Below, one piece after another: positions 32,577 through 43,765 of a DNA stretch of 64,000 nucleotides. Position numbers and translations under genes: made by a program. The stretch is from Branchiostoma floridae (Eukaryota > Chordata > Leptocardii > Amphioxiformes > Branchiostomatidae), in assembly GCF_000003815.2 (NCBI RefSeq), contig NC_049981.1, positions 21,540,091-21,604,090 on the forward strand. Reading direction: 5' to 3'. The notes under the pieces are model-generated. The model was not told where the DNA came from. It searched no databases and was given only the letters and a program-made list of their open reading frames with translations. Position 1 is the stretch's first letter. Each line of letters begins with the position of its first letter.

Positions 32577-32813
32577 TACCCCTGTCACATTTGGCAAAAA
32601 TCGATCGGACGACGATTCTGCGGCAATCGCCCGAGCCTCGCTTATAACAATAACTTTATTGCACAACAATTGTACAAGGTACACAGTATGGTCTATATGT
32701 GGCAGGGATGGTTTTCAGGTGAAAAATACGCGCAACCCTCTGTCGATCTTAAATATAGCCGACCCTCCATAGATACGCCCGAAGATCGTGGATATAAAAT
32801 GTGACAGGGGTAT
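32576..32813. mobile_element. MITE family D, copy 2
   Basis: The ends are ATACCCCTGTCACA and TGTGACAGGGGTAT, with the same interior as the copy at 27191 but in reverse order, including the TTGTACAAGGTACACAGTATG module. Its left end coincides with the right end of the family E element. Confidence 0.75.
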
Positions 32814-32839
32814 TATTAATTTTCACCAGTTGGTAGACC

Positions 32840-33055
32840 TCCAAAAAGCTATATTCCTGTTAAAATCACAGAACCCACTAGTAATTAAAGACGTGGGACT
32901 TTTTATCAGCCACTGCCTCCAAAGAAGAAGTCAAGCCTCCCAGTAATTATTGTAGAATCATGTATATAGATAGCTGTATAGAATAGACACTTCTTTCTTT
33001 TTACTGTCTGTACCCTTGCGATTAGCCTTCGGGCATGAATTTGCAAATAAATAAA
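32840..33055 (+). repeat. Interspersed repeat ending in TTGCAAATAAA (copy 3)
   Basis: It shares AAAATCACAGAACCCAC, AAGAAGTCAAGCC and the end CGGGCATGAATTTGCAAATA with 16878-17157. Confidence 0.5.
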
Positions 33056-33299
33056 ATAAATATAACTAAGTAATACGTAATCGAAAAAATTCTACAGACC
33101 TTGAATCCTGCTGCAAAACTTCTTCTAAGGGCCCAACATAGAATTCGAACATCATTCAACGAACATTCAGACTCAGAGATGAAATCCACACACACGTACG
33201 AAATCCACAAGGCCTTGCTAGGTAGCAAGGTGCCGTACAGAATATACAAGATTTTCACCTCTTGCAGGAATCACACCATGTACACTGGGCCGCCCGGGA

Positions 33300-33554
33300 G
33301 TGTCCAAACCTCGGAAAGATCAGTGGTCCTTGAACCCACTTAAGGTTCCGTTAGACGCCAGATCAACTCTAACTCCATCTCCGTCTTCTAGAGCCTGCTA
33401 TGCTATAAGAGCTGAAGGAACACGGCATGAATATGGACGGAGTGACGCAGGGGTTTACCTGCTGTATTATACTCCCCAGGGGCTGCCATTTGTCTTCACA
33501 GTAACCGTTATCAATTTTCATAGCGGTGTTGTCACACGGACCTCACTACCCTAA
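33300..33554 (+). pseudogene. Possible filamin-type Ig-like fragment
   Basis: The frame includes DARSTLTPSPSS, then YGRSDAGVYLLYYTPQG and FVFTVTV, which resembles the D-G-x-Y-x-V-x-YTP...FTVTV end of a filamin repeat. A TTTCACCTCTTGCAG acceptor-like site lies at 33253-33267. No conserved partner exon was found and the frame stops at 33552. This is low-confidence; it may be chance or a dead gene fragment. Confidence 0.2.
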
Positions 33555-33559
33555 ACCTG

Positions 33560-35318
33560 ACCTCTATGTGTTAGAGCCTGAGTTCAAGGTGAAAGAAAAC
33601 CAGGAACACGCCAGCTCACAACCAGTGTTAATTATTTTCCGTGTGCCCTTTGGAACTGCGCTTTGTAAAGCACACGCCGTAAATGAAATCAAGAAAAATA
33701 TACACGCTGTAGATGGAATCAGGATTTCTTCTGTAGTGCATTGCAATCAAGCCCTTTTGTTCGGCTACATCAAACGCATTCATGAAAGTGGCGCCACACA
33801 GCGTGGGCAGTCACTAGTTGTAGATTGACGGTAGATACAGGGGCAAGTGTGCTAGGGACCTTTGAGTACAAGACCTCATACCTCCATGGAATGTTAAGAG
33901 AGTCTCGTATATCCTGTTTGATTGTTTGTCTGTCTGTCTGTCTGTTTGTTTGTTTGTTTGTTTACTTATATTGCATGCCCGTTAACCGTCCCATGGTGTA
34001 ACACACCAGGTTTGTACTGAATATTAGGTATTCCTTGGATTTTCTTATGTTATCGATATTGATTTCCTTTTTTTCTTTCGTTTTACCTTATTTTGGCATG
34101 TAACGTATTTGTATATATATCATAATCACCATATATATTAACATCAAAATGTTTAACTGGAGTAAGCAGTAAACCCACGATAATCCTATAGGCTTTTGGT
34201 TCCTTCGGCATTTTTTGTTCTCACCCTTTGTAATCTTATGGTATTTTGTATTACATGCATCTGCAAATAAACAATAAACATTAAACAAAAAACAAACATC
34301 TAGGCAGATTTATTTTCTCTTATCGATAAGCGTGGTGGGTTGTTTTAACGTTCTTTAACGTCTAGTTCTACGTGACGTCAGAGGCACGTGACTGCAGCAA
34401 AGGGGCGTAAGTGCCCGGTATCCCGTGTCGTCCCCCGTCTCTGTACATTTTACCGAAATATCTAAGGTTTTGTAAACGTGTACAAAGTATTCGCGGAAAG
34501 CTTGTCAGCTTTCTACCAGGCCTTCAGTTTAAGATTCTTTCTCAGTCATGTATTTTCTAGGTATGCTGTTCTGACATTGAGTTACTAGTAATAGGAGCAT
34601 ATGGAAAAATACTTATCCATGAAGTAATCGTACAACCTCGTGAATATCACATAGCAACTTGCACTTATAGTGAAACAACAACCAAACAACCAGGGCTGAG
34701 AATAACCAAGCCGAGCATTTTGTTTTGTTCACACACGCATCACACTTAAAAAAAGTTATTTTTTGATCAATCAGACGCTTGAGTACTCTCCCTAGGTTTT
34801 CGTCTGGCCGCTATCACATATATCATACTGACCACAAATAGAGTAACCATTAACCATTAAGTGCTGACCCTGTTTTAGCCACGATCATTAAACAATTTCT
34901 GGCATTCCCTATGAGACTGACCTTCAGAGGGATTGCTTTCTACTTTTGCAAGGAAATGTCGAATGTCAGTTTTGATTTCCAAGAATTTCCCCTAGGCCGC
35001 ATTAGTAGTGAGACGCTGTACCATGAAACAGCATGCATCCGGCTTCCTGCGCTGGTAAGGATATAGGGAGGGTTAGGAGGATTTTCAGGAATCATCGTGC
35101 AGAAGCAACAAGGGAATCTAGTGCCGTTTGTGTGACAGGTGGCGTATATTGACATGGGCCATCAAACAAACACGTACTGCGACTTGGCCAAAAGCTATCA
35201 TCAACTGTCTATTGCTATTTGATTCCTATTTTCTTCAGCTAACCATCTGATAATTCTATAGGTAGTATGCACGCCCACACAGACACAGACACTCACAGCT
35301 ACAGATACACATATACAC

Positions 35319-35321
<3 letters not shown>
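33560..35321. other. No gene seen
   Basis: It contains TGTC and TTTG microsatellites (about 33925-33963), a retroposon-like end (CATGCATCTGCAAATAAAC, about 34255) and otherwise unassigned DNA. Confidence 0.4.

Positions 35322-35390
<69 letters not shown>
35322..35390. repeat. (CA)n microsatellite
   Basis: A nearly uninterrupted CA dinucleotide run directly adjoins the left end of the following MITE. Confidence 0.95.
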
Positions 35391-35393
<3 letters not shown>

Positions 35394-35396
35394 CCT

Positions 35397-35719
35397 GGGG
35401 CACAACCCGCCGTACGTGCAATTTGTCCGTACGTTTTTTGTGGAGGACACGTCCGCCACGTATTCCTGAAAACGTTCAGTCTGTACATGGCAGGTGCGTC
35501 GCCCGTACTGGCACGTACGGAGGGTGAATCCGCAGCCCGAACGCAGAGAAAGTTCTGCATGCACTTAAATTTCTACGGCGTGTCTGCGTGCTCCCAAATC
35601 CGTGGGATTCGCAACGTGTTCGTACGGAGACGGTACTTACCACTTACGGATACCAAAAGATTGCCCACGTTTTGGCACGTAGACAGCACGCACTTGCAAG
35701 TACGGCGGGTTGTGCCCCT
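35397..35719. mobile_element. MITE family F, copy 1
   Basis: GGGGCACAACCCGCCGTACG and CGGCGGGTTGTGCCCCT are inverted ends. CGTACG and ACGTTTTGGCACGTAGAC stretches lie inside. The second copy is at 49213-49560. Confidence 0.78.
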
Positions 35720-36588
35720 AACTGAACACACACCAACTTTCTCACACACACACATACAAACACACACACACACACAAACACGCACACACACACAACAATA
35801 CCTTAATTTTTGATGGAGGCAATGACATGATGGAAGACCTTCGAGAAGTTCCATGTTTGCCTCGTAACTACACCCATGACGCGAAAGTAACTCCCCGTCG
35901 TGCACAAACTTGGGCGATAATGGACCGTCGTGTCGGAATGCCTGGTTATCGAGGCCACCCCAATGCTGTTTTCAACACCGGGGATTTCTGATGGCGCATA
36001 AGTACACCGTTTTGTAAATCTGGAGGTTTCACGGTCCCTGCTGGAATTACGTTCAACTTAGTTATTAGAATACCCGTTCATTAAGGCCAGAGGGATGGAC
36101 GTGAAAGATTACCGTTACTTAGGCGGATAAAAACTTTTCAAACGGGGCAACTTTCTCATCTTATTGATGGCTGAAAACCTCAGAAGATGTAATTTTCAGG
36201 GCTGCTGATGCAAAATTATCGTCTCTTAATCCAGTCACTCAATGTATAACTGCACTTTGAGAGTCCATTCCCTTGACGACCCCCAAGTCACCCCTTGGAA
36301 GAAGGCGGAACTGTGATCCATTTACCTTTGTACACTTGATCTGTTTGAAGGTGAGGTCCGTTCGTTCACACCCTTGTAGTGCCTAGTGGCACATACGGGC
36401 AGGAATTTTCCTTGCTATTATAGCAGTAGATTCTATGTTTAAAGGGGCGGGTTGCTAGTCCTTCCCATTTTTTGACCTGCATCTCTTCAATCACGGGAGT
36501 GACCCCCACTTTACGTCCCTTCCTAACGATGAGTGCAGTATTTGGCAACCGAGATGCGCTTCCAATGGTTAACACAGGGTCCCCTAGT
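35720..36588. other. Simple repeat then unassigned DNA
   Basis: A second CA-rich stretch (35735-35795) is followed by TGATGGAGGCAATGACATGA, a phrase like the LINE-type end near 56010. No exon is supported. Confidence 0.35.
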
Positions 36589-36998
36589 TAAGGTGGTATC
36601 TCACTGCACTTGGGGCACCGGTGTGGCACTGCGGGGTTCGAAAGATTACTTCTAAGTCATACTTTTACGTATTACGCAATATCTAGATTATAAAAAAAAA
36701 TCGGCGAAAACAACGCAATAGTGCCGCAGTGAACGAAACTCGAAGTGCCACACCCGTGCCCCAAGTGCATTTTGTAGATAGATATCAATCGTTTGTGATG
36801 ACACTAAATCAATAAAGCCCTAGGCCTTATACCCATTTACCAGTTAACTAATTGGGAATGGAACGAACGACATGCTACATTCTTGACTATCTATCATCGA
36901 GCTAATATTTTGTTTCAAGATCACAGAACAGTAAAAAAAGAACATTGGCATTTCATTGTGCCACACCGGTGCCCCAAGTGCAGCGAGATACCACCTTT
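36589..36998. mobile_element. MITE family C, nested copy
   Basis: TAAGGTGGTATCTCACTGCA and its inverse (TGCAGCGAGATACCACCTTT) are the ends. An internal false end (CCACACCCGTGCCCCAAGTG, about 36750) suggests a secondary insertion. The interior TACTTTTACGTATTACGCAA is shared with 46718-46984. Confidence 0.68.
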
Positions 36999-37303
36999 AC
37001 TATATGAAGTAGTTGGAACCAGGAGCACAGCTGTGAGGCCGCTACCTGTTGAGCTACAAGACATCCCTTTGACGGCGAGATGAGGCACCCACTGTGTCCT
37101 GCTGTCAAAATTAATTAACTGTCACGAACGAGTTGCATCGAGGTGGAATCAAAATAACTATTTTAATAGATGCCATGTTAGCACCTCCGTGGACGTCGGT
37201 AGCAGCTGTTTTAGTGCAAGATGCCCGAACGTATTTATATCACATCTCTGGCTCACAACAATTGAGATCTCGGACTCAAACCTTGATGATACCTTGATGA
37301 TGT

Positions 37304-39352
37304 CTAGGTGAAGTAGGCTGCGCCTGTGTAGTCACCCTCCTGACGATCGTGGTATCTCTTCTTACTCCAACATAAGTCCAACCTCGTTTTAAACGCGTTA
37401 ACAGACTCTGCCTCTACGACCTCAGCCGGCAGCGAGTTCCAATTTTGTACTACTCGAACCGCAAACGACTGGCGACGTACCAAGGACTTTGCCAGTGGCA
37501 CCGTAAGTTTGAAGCGATGCCCTCTAGTTGACTGATGTTGACTCTCGGTGAAGAAACTCTGTGCACTAACCCTCTCCCTTCCCGTGAGGAACTTAAAGAC
37601 TTGTATCATATCCCCTCTGGCTCTTCTATAGTGGAGTGATGGTAGCTTCAAACTCTCCAGCCTAACACTATACGGAAAGGACTTGAGTGTTGGGACCAGC
37701 CGTGTTGCTCTACGTTGTACTTTTTCCACAGTGTTCTGGTCGACTTTGAAATGCGGCCCCCAAACAGCGTTCGCATACTCTAAATGGGGGCGAACCATCG
37801 ATTTGTAGAGGAGGGGCACTGTTACTTCATCCAAGTTACTGAAGGTTCTTTTTACCAAGCCTAATATTTGGTTTGCCTTTTGCGCTGAGACTGTGGTGTT
37901 AACGTGGAACTTTAACTGCTCGTCGACAGACACCCCGAGGTCTTTCTCGACTTTGGTTTCTTCCAGAATTAGCCCACCCAGTCTGTACTCTGCTCTTTGG
38001 TTGCCTCTTCCCAAGTGGAGTACTTTGCATTTCCCAGCGTTGAAGGGGAGTTGCCACACCTCCGACCACTTTTCCACAGCTTGGAGGTCACGCTGAAGCG
38101 CTTCCTGATCCTCCTTGCATAGGATCGGTCTGTAGATTTTGCTATCGTCAGCAAAGATCTTCACTGCACTGGTCACAACCTCCGGCAGGTCGTTTATAAA
38201 AACAACAAATAACGTAGGACCCAGAACACTTCCCTGCGGGATTCCACTCTTGACGTTACGCCAGGAGGAGTGCGCTCCATTGATAACTACTTTCTGCCTC
38301 CTGTTGCTGAGAAAGTCCTGTATCCACTTAAGTGTATGGCCCCTTATCCCATATGAGTGCAGCTTGACGAGTAACCTCTTGTGGGGAACTGAATCAAAAG
38401 CTTTTTTGAAGTCTAAGTAGATGCTGTCCACTGGTTCCCCCCTCTCTAGACACTGTGACCAATCGTTCATGACTACCAGTAGCTGAGTGGTACAAGATCT
38501 TTTGGGTACGAACCCATGTTGAGCGTCTGTAAATAACTCGTTTGCCATAAGATGGTCGACGAGTACATCTCTAATGATGGACTCAAGTGTCTTGACAACC
38601 ACGGAGGTTAAGCTTACAGGTCTGTAGTTTCCTGGGTCTTGTCTGCTACCCTTCTTGTGGATCGGAGTTATATGTGCTGTCTTCCAGTCGGCTGGTACGC
38701 ATCCCGCCTCCAGCGACTTCTTGAAAATAACTGATACTGGGTACGACAGCTCACTTGCGAGTTCCTTCAGAAGTCTTGGGTGAAGACCGTCTGGTCCAGC
38801 TGACTTTGTTGGGTTGAGTTCTGATAACTTCCTTTCTACAGTTTCCCTACTTATCTCGAAATTGTCAAGAACTGAAGTCACTGTTTTGGCGTTAGCTCTG
38901 GGTATGCTAGATGTATTCTCGTCCGTGAATACACTAGCAAAGAAGTTGTTTAGGACCTCCGCTTTGTCTAAGTCTGTCAGTGCCATTGAACCATCTGGTT
39001 TGACCAGACTACCTATTTTGGGCCTTGTACTGAGACGGGACTTCGTGTACCTCCAGAAGTTTTTGGGATTGTCCTTAAGATCCCTCACCAGCCTGTGCTC
39101 GTATTCACTGCACAGCTGTCGTGTTAGACTTCTAAGTGAGTTTCTTACTGCTGCATACCTTCTGAAGTCTGCAAGACTACCAGAGCTTTTCCATTTTGAC
39201 CACATCTTCCTTTTCTTGTTTTTTACTTCCATGCTGCCGATGTTCAAGTAAAGCTTATTAGGTCTTTGGACTCCTCTAGTCAATGGGATACACTCATCCA
39301 CCACCTTATTGAGTAGTTCGCAGAACCTTGTCCATGCCTGAGAGACCTCCAT
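37304..39352 (-). CDS. LINE reverse transcriptase domain, 682 codons
   Basis: This uninterrupted frame has the RT landmarks in order: TPIHKKGSRQDPGNYRPVSL (about 229-248), YLDFKKAFDSVPH (D314), GIPQGSVLGP (about 370-379), FADDSKIY with the catalytic pair D402-D403, and the C-terminal QNWNSLPAEVVEAESVNAFK. The start shown is only the first ATG; in-frame coding text extends upstream to about 39440 (KEDLGGIDWDNEISH). It reverse-transcribes the element RNA. The intact frame suggests a fairly recent insertion. Confidence 0.85.
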   Translation of the reverse strand: MEVSQAWTRFCELLNKVVDECIPLTRGVQRPNKLYLNIGSMEVKNKKRKMWSKWKSSGSLADFRRYAAVRNSLRSLTRQLCSEYEHRLVRDLKDNPKNFWRYTKSRLSTRPKIGSLVKPDGSMALTDLDKAEVLNNFFASVFTDENTSSIPRANAKTVTSVLDNFEISRETVERKLSELNPTKSAGPDGLHPRLLKELASELSYPVSVIFKKSLEAGCVPADWKTAHITPIHKKGSRQDPGNYRPVSLTSVVVKTLESIIRDVLVDHLMANELFTDAQHGFVPKRSCTTQLLVVMNDWSQCLERGEPVDSIYLDFKKAFDSVPHKRLLVKLHSYGIRGHTLKWIQDFLSNRRQKVVINGAHSSWRNVKSGIPQGSVLGPTLFVVFINDLPEVVTSAVKIFADDSKIYRPILCKEDQEALQRDLQAVEKWSEVWQLPFNAGKCKVLHLGRGNQRAEYRLGGLILEETKVEKDLGVSVDEQLKFHVNTTVSAQKANQILGLVKRTFSNLDEVTVPLLYKSMVRPHLEYANAVWGPHFKVDQNTVEKVQRRATRLVPTLKSFPYSVRLESLKLPSLHYRRARGDMIQVFKFLTGRERVSAQSFFTESQHQSTRGHRFKLTVPLAKSLVRRQSFAVRVVQNWNSLPAEVVEAESVNAFKTRLDLCWSKKRYHDRQEGDYTGAAYFT

Positions 39353-39357
39353 GTGAC

Positions 39358-39915
39358 TTATCTCATTATCCCAGTCAATCCCACCCAGGTCCTCTTTGGC
39401 CTTCTGATAATTGCCCTTGTTATAATTGTCCTCCCTTCCCAGTCAATTTCCTTTAGATTAAAGTCTCCCATTATTACCATGTGCTTAGCCTTCTCTTTAC
39501 AAACATTTGACAAAAGTTCACATAATTTGGTCGTACTGTCTGTTGGATCAGAGGTTGGGCTTCTATATATACACCCCACAATGAGTGATTCTTTGTTGCC
39601 TAGTTCACATTTCAGAAATAACTGCTCATGAAATCCGGCTGCACTAAAGTCCAGTTCCTGTACACTCAAGTTCAGTGACTTCTTTACAAAAATGACAATA
39701 CCCCTTGTGCCACTCTTCCCAAGGTTTCTTTCATCCGGGTTGAAGTTTGTAAAGGCCTCGTAGCCTTCCATATCTAGTGTACACATCTTTAACGGATTTA
39801 TCTGTGCCTTGGGGATAACCTCGGTCAGGGCGATCAAGTCCACTGGATCACTGGCCACCATGAACCTGAGTTCCTCCCTCTTGTTTGGGAATTGGTCTGT
39901 GTTGGTGTACAGCAC
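39358..39915 (-). pseudogene. LINE AP-endonuclease, N-terminal part
   Basis: KVLYTNTDQFPNKREEL, IALTEVIP (the catalytic E region), GIVIFVK and GCIYRSPTSD lead to MGDFNLKEIDW, as in CR1/L2 endonucleases. After IDWEGR the frame is lost and the RT-side frame takes over, so the usual C-terminal SDH motif is missing. This is an internal deletion. Confidence 0.75.
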
Positions 39916-40081
39916 TTTTAATGGACCTGCTTTACTTTTCCACGGTTGTCCCCCGCCATGTGCGTTATTTCCTATGTCATCATGTGTATTATCACTATTA
40001 CCATCATGTGTGTTATCTTGTTTGTCGTCATGTGTGATATTCAGCCCAACCTCTTCACGTTGTCACATAAGATGCGTGTTG

Positions 40082-40756
40082 TTACCCCCTATGAGGTTTG
40101 GTTTTAATCTGACGTCGTTCTTCCCGCTGTCTCCGACTTGTTTCTCTTTCTTTGCGTGACAAGTCAGGTGCTATGAAGATGTTGGAATATTGTTCACTGT
40201 GGTTCAGGAGCTTGGCTTCCTTTAACAGATGGTATCTATCTGATGTATCATACAATGTAACCAGTAGTAGACGATTTTTGCCTGGGCTTATGCTTCCAAG
40301 CCTGGTTGTCTTCCTAATAGATAAGTTTTCAATACCCAATTCTCTGGCAATGCTCTGTGTGAACTCTCTGTCGTGTGTAAGTCTATCTTCCCGGTTAATG
40401 CCTGCTGGTTCAGGGACATTATGCAGAATAATGTTACTCTTCCTACGAATGTTTTCAATGTAATCTTCCACCGAGATGGGGGTAGATTCCTTTGCATTGT
40501 TAGTTGGATTATCTGGGGTTGGGAGATTTACTTCTCCGCTCTCAACATCTGTCGTTGCTGTTGTCAACTCCCTTCCCCTGGTTGAAAGGTTGTCTACAAT
40601 ACCAAAAAGTTCCTCCCCCACTGACATGTGCCACATGCCAAGGCCACATGACATGTGAGAAACGCTGTTACAAATACAGATCTGATTTTTGGTTAGATTT
40701 GTAATCAGAAGATTTGTGTCTTTTTTATATTCTGATATACCAAATTCTCTGTACAC
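40082..40756 (-). pseudogene. LINE ORF1-like protein, partial
   Basis: The frame contains VEDYIENIRRKSNIILHNVP, then RELGIENLSIRKTTRLGS, NRLLLVTLYDTSDRYHLLKE and a basic end. It resembles the RRM-like ORF1 of CR1/L2-type LINEs, which binds the element RNA. A stop and a frame change separate it from the THDD-rich linker that leads into the endonuclease. Confidence 0.6.
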
Positions 40757-41739
40757 AAGGCTGTCATCTTATACACAACGATTTATCTCAATGGACCTAA
40801 AGTGCAAATTCAAATACATCATGACATGTGACAATCCCTGCATAGCAGATATAGGAAAATATATCAAAGAAGGTTTAGACATTAGAAATTCCTCTAATGA
40901 TTGTAAAAGCCTCCAATAACTGTAAGAAACTTATCCCATACTACAAGCATTAAGTTATAGAACTGTAGCTATGTAGATGCCATACTTTGTACCCCGTACA
41001 ATTGTTGTGCAATAAAACTATAAATTCAGCCGTCTGATAGTGCTTTGTCGAAATAAACCATTTATATGATTTAGCTCGCTCGCAATTTACTAGTAAACAC
41101 AAAAATTCAATAATCATCAACAAATTTGATGTAAATATAAACATTACCTCCAAACAGTATTTAATAGTTTTACTCAAATCAGTAAGGACTGGAAAAAATT
41201 ATGTTGCGTTTCCGAATAAGTCTTGAGAGAACATGGGTCTGTTGGCAGGGATTTCCTTTTTCAGATTTCGGCCAGAGTTATCCAACAAATACAGATTTAT
41301 GACATAAAACTTTTTCATAGCAATCGTAACCATCCAGGTAAATGATACAAGTGTATATTGATGAGCCGGACAAAGAAATACAACGATGACTACTCATTCT
41401 GACACAGTTGATTACGGTTTTGCCATTAATCAAAAATCAGCGTCTGACAGGCGTAAAAAGTACAAAATGCTAACGACCATGGACAATATAAATGCGCTAA
41501 GAATACCAGAAACTCTGCATACGTACAAATATGTCATACTCACAATTGGCATTCGAATATACGTAGTTATTTTTTGCCTTTCTGCTTATTTTCTCAACAC
41601 ATAATTAAGACATTTGTCTTGGTAAAGTTTCAATTTATAAAATGCACCAGAAGAAAGATTATAGTAATTACCACTGTAATACCACCACCCCATTTGAGAC
41701 GTTAAAATGGGCGCTTCGAGTAATTAACAGGCTGTCCTT
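40757..41739. other. No gene; a retroposon-like terminus at 40978-41018
   Basis: CATACTTTGTACCCCGTACA then GTTGTGCAATAAAAC matches the module embedded in both family D MITEs. It looks like a repeat 3' end with an AATAAA. Nothing else is recognised. Confidence 0.4.
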
Positions 41740-41960
41740 CTGCGCTTTCGTGTGTGACAGCTACGTAGCCCCCGTGGGGCACCCTGTGACGACCGGGCTA
41801 TTTTGGGGCACGGCGGGGCCCCTGGATACGGCGAGAAAGGCACCAAGAGCTACCCTCCTCCCAGCATCAAGCAGTCCACCGGGACAAATTTGTGGCTTCC
41901 AAGCCTACCCGAAACTACACCCCCTGTGGGTGCCGATGAAAATAGGACCGTAACATTATG
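41740..41960. other. GC-rich island of unknown nature
   Basis: About 220 bp clearly richer in G/C than its flanks. A CAG acceptor-like site (GTGTGTGACAG) occurs at the left. Two overlapping plus-strand frames (GYGEKGTKSYPPPSIK; FWGTAGPLDTARKAPR) cannot be matched to a family. It could be a gene fragment, an insert or contamination. Confidence 0.3.
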
Positions 41961-42189
41961 TGAACTCATCCGCGCGTTAGTGCTCTAATTGCTTGTTCAG
42001 AAATAATGGCGCCTTCCAAAATCGTCTGTAATCGTCAGCTTTTGTACAGAGTATACAGCGATCAAGGTCAGAGCTAAGAACTTCCCCTGGAATTCTAAAT
42101 GCTATCGTACCGCTGCTTGATTATCACAAAGCTTCTGACAGCAAAGTTCTGAGATCAGGGGAAATAAAAATACAGCCGATCAATCTCTG

Positions 42190-42435
42190 ATATGTTGCTT
42201 TGTGTTGTGTTGTGTTGTGTTTTGGTGTTGTGCTGTTGTGGTGTTGTGTTGTTGTGGTGTTGTGTTGTATTGTGTTGTGTTGTGTTGTGGTGTTGTGGTG
42301 TTGTGTTGTGCTGTATAGTGTTGTGTTGTGATGTGTTGTTGTGTTGTGTTGTGTTGTGTAGTGTTGTGTTGTATTGTGTTGTGGTGTTGTGTTGTGTTGT
42401 TGTGTTGTGTTGTGCTGTGCTGTGCTGTGTCATGC
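42190..42435. repeat. GTGTT pentanucleotide satellite
   Basis: Imperfect GTGTT/GTGGT repeats run for about 240 bp. The Cys/Val-rich and His/Asn/Thr-rich frames on the two strands are artefacts of it. Confidence 0.95.
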
Positions 42436-42439
42436 AATG

Positions 42440-43045
42440 TTATGCTATGTATAAAGCTAAAGTAAATATCTTCAGTGATTCTATAAAATGGAACACAGCA
42501 AAAAAGCTATGTCAAAACATACGTGCTTGTGTTATTTTCCAAAGCTGTAGCAGCCCAGTGAGCAATCATGTGTATGATGTCTGCCCATAATTCCTCCAGA
42601 TTGCCTTCGACTTGCGTTAGTCCCTGGGATTTCATTTCTCATCGCTAGTACACAGTATGAAATGTCATATACATACAGAAATTCAATAATAGACTGATCT
42701 ATCATAATGTTAATAAACCTGCCAACCTGTATTACTGTCAGCAGATATCAACCTAGACATAGATCTGTAGTAATAAATAAAAGAGTGTGATAGGGCGGCT
42801 GAAGTCAATGTATTAATTGACTACGCTGGACGAACATCGCGCCATGAGATTCTGAATAAAAACATATCTGTATGGAATCGCAGTACAACATTGCGTACAG
42901 AAGAAAGACTCTTTACTGCTTGATGAAGTCACATACAGATTGCCTGTATGATTTCAATAGCCACGCGGCATTCGTTTGCATACATTTCTTGCTTTAAGAC
43001 CTTATATAGCTAAACATTTTGCTACAATATACCGACTAGCTACAA
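42440..43045. other. No gene seen
   Basis: No exon or recognised repeat occurs in this A/T-rich stretch. Confidence 0.35.
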
Positions 43046-43049
43046 CACA

Positions 43050-43170
43050 GGGGGCGGGGTGGCTTGATGGCGTGATTGCCATGGTGATGGTTGTTGACTG
43101 AAAATCTAAAGATTCTGTGCCCGAATCCTTATCAGACCCAAATGTCGTGTACTTGGAAGATCTATCTGTC
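43050..43170 (+). mobile_element. Decayed tRNA-like SINE
   Basis: GGGGTGGCTTGATGGCGTG (A-box-like), then GACTGAAAATCTAAAGATTC like a tRNA-Ser anticodon arm, and GCCCGAATCC as a B-box remnant. The tail is not preserved. Confidence 0.4.
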
Positions 43171-43429
43171 AACAATTTTCTTTAGTTGACTTAATGATAT
43201 TGATGATCTACGTACACCTTGCGTTGGGGACGTCTTCTTGGATGACCCGTGCTTGAGGAGAGCCACATCTCGAGCAGGTAAAAGAGAACCCACCACACTT
43301 ATCGCAAAACAAACTCCTGAGTTTGATAATCAGTACTTGATTATGCCAATCGTCAATTAAGCTAATTGGATGCCAAATATGACGATGACCCGTCGACCTA
43401 TTTGTTTCCTGAGTCTCTCTGTCTGAAAC

Positions 43430-43521
43430 ACACACACGCGAACACGCAGTCTTGCTCCGTCACACACGGAAACACACACATATACACACACATACACGAA
43501 CGTGCACACACACACACACAC

Positions 43522-43566
<45 letters not shown>

Positions 43567-43713
43567 CACACAGAAACCCACACACGCACACACACACGCG
43601 CGCATACGCACCCCTACTCCCTCACACAAGCAAACACACACACACACACACACACGCACGCACGCACACACACGCGCGCACACGCGCACACGCACCCCTA
43701 CTCCCTCACACAC

Positions 43714-43765
<52 letters not shown>

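Larger units (their letters stand above)
37280..40756 (-). mobile_element. CR1/L2-like LINE, 5'-truncated and internally deleted
   Basis: Read right to left it has an ORF1-like part, an AP-endonuclease part and a complete RT part. The 3' UTR is very short and ends in two copies of ATCATCAAGGT (37280-37301), the short terminal tandem repeat typical of CR1-group elements. The endonuclease is broken before its C-terminal motifs, so this copy should be inactive. Confidence 0.85.

Noticed and set aside
36620-36640. tRNA B box GGGGTTCGAAA
   Set aside because: It is a constant internal part of family C MITEs (also at 46758), with no A box or cloverleaf.
38814-39251. Plus-strand 145-codon frame
   Set aside because: It is antisense to the LINE reverse transcriptase.
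42155-42590. His/Asn/Thr and Cys/Val/Leu frames of 85-132 codons
   Set aside because: These are artefacts of the GTGTT pentanucleotide repeat.
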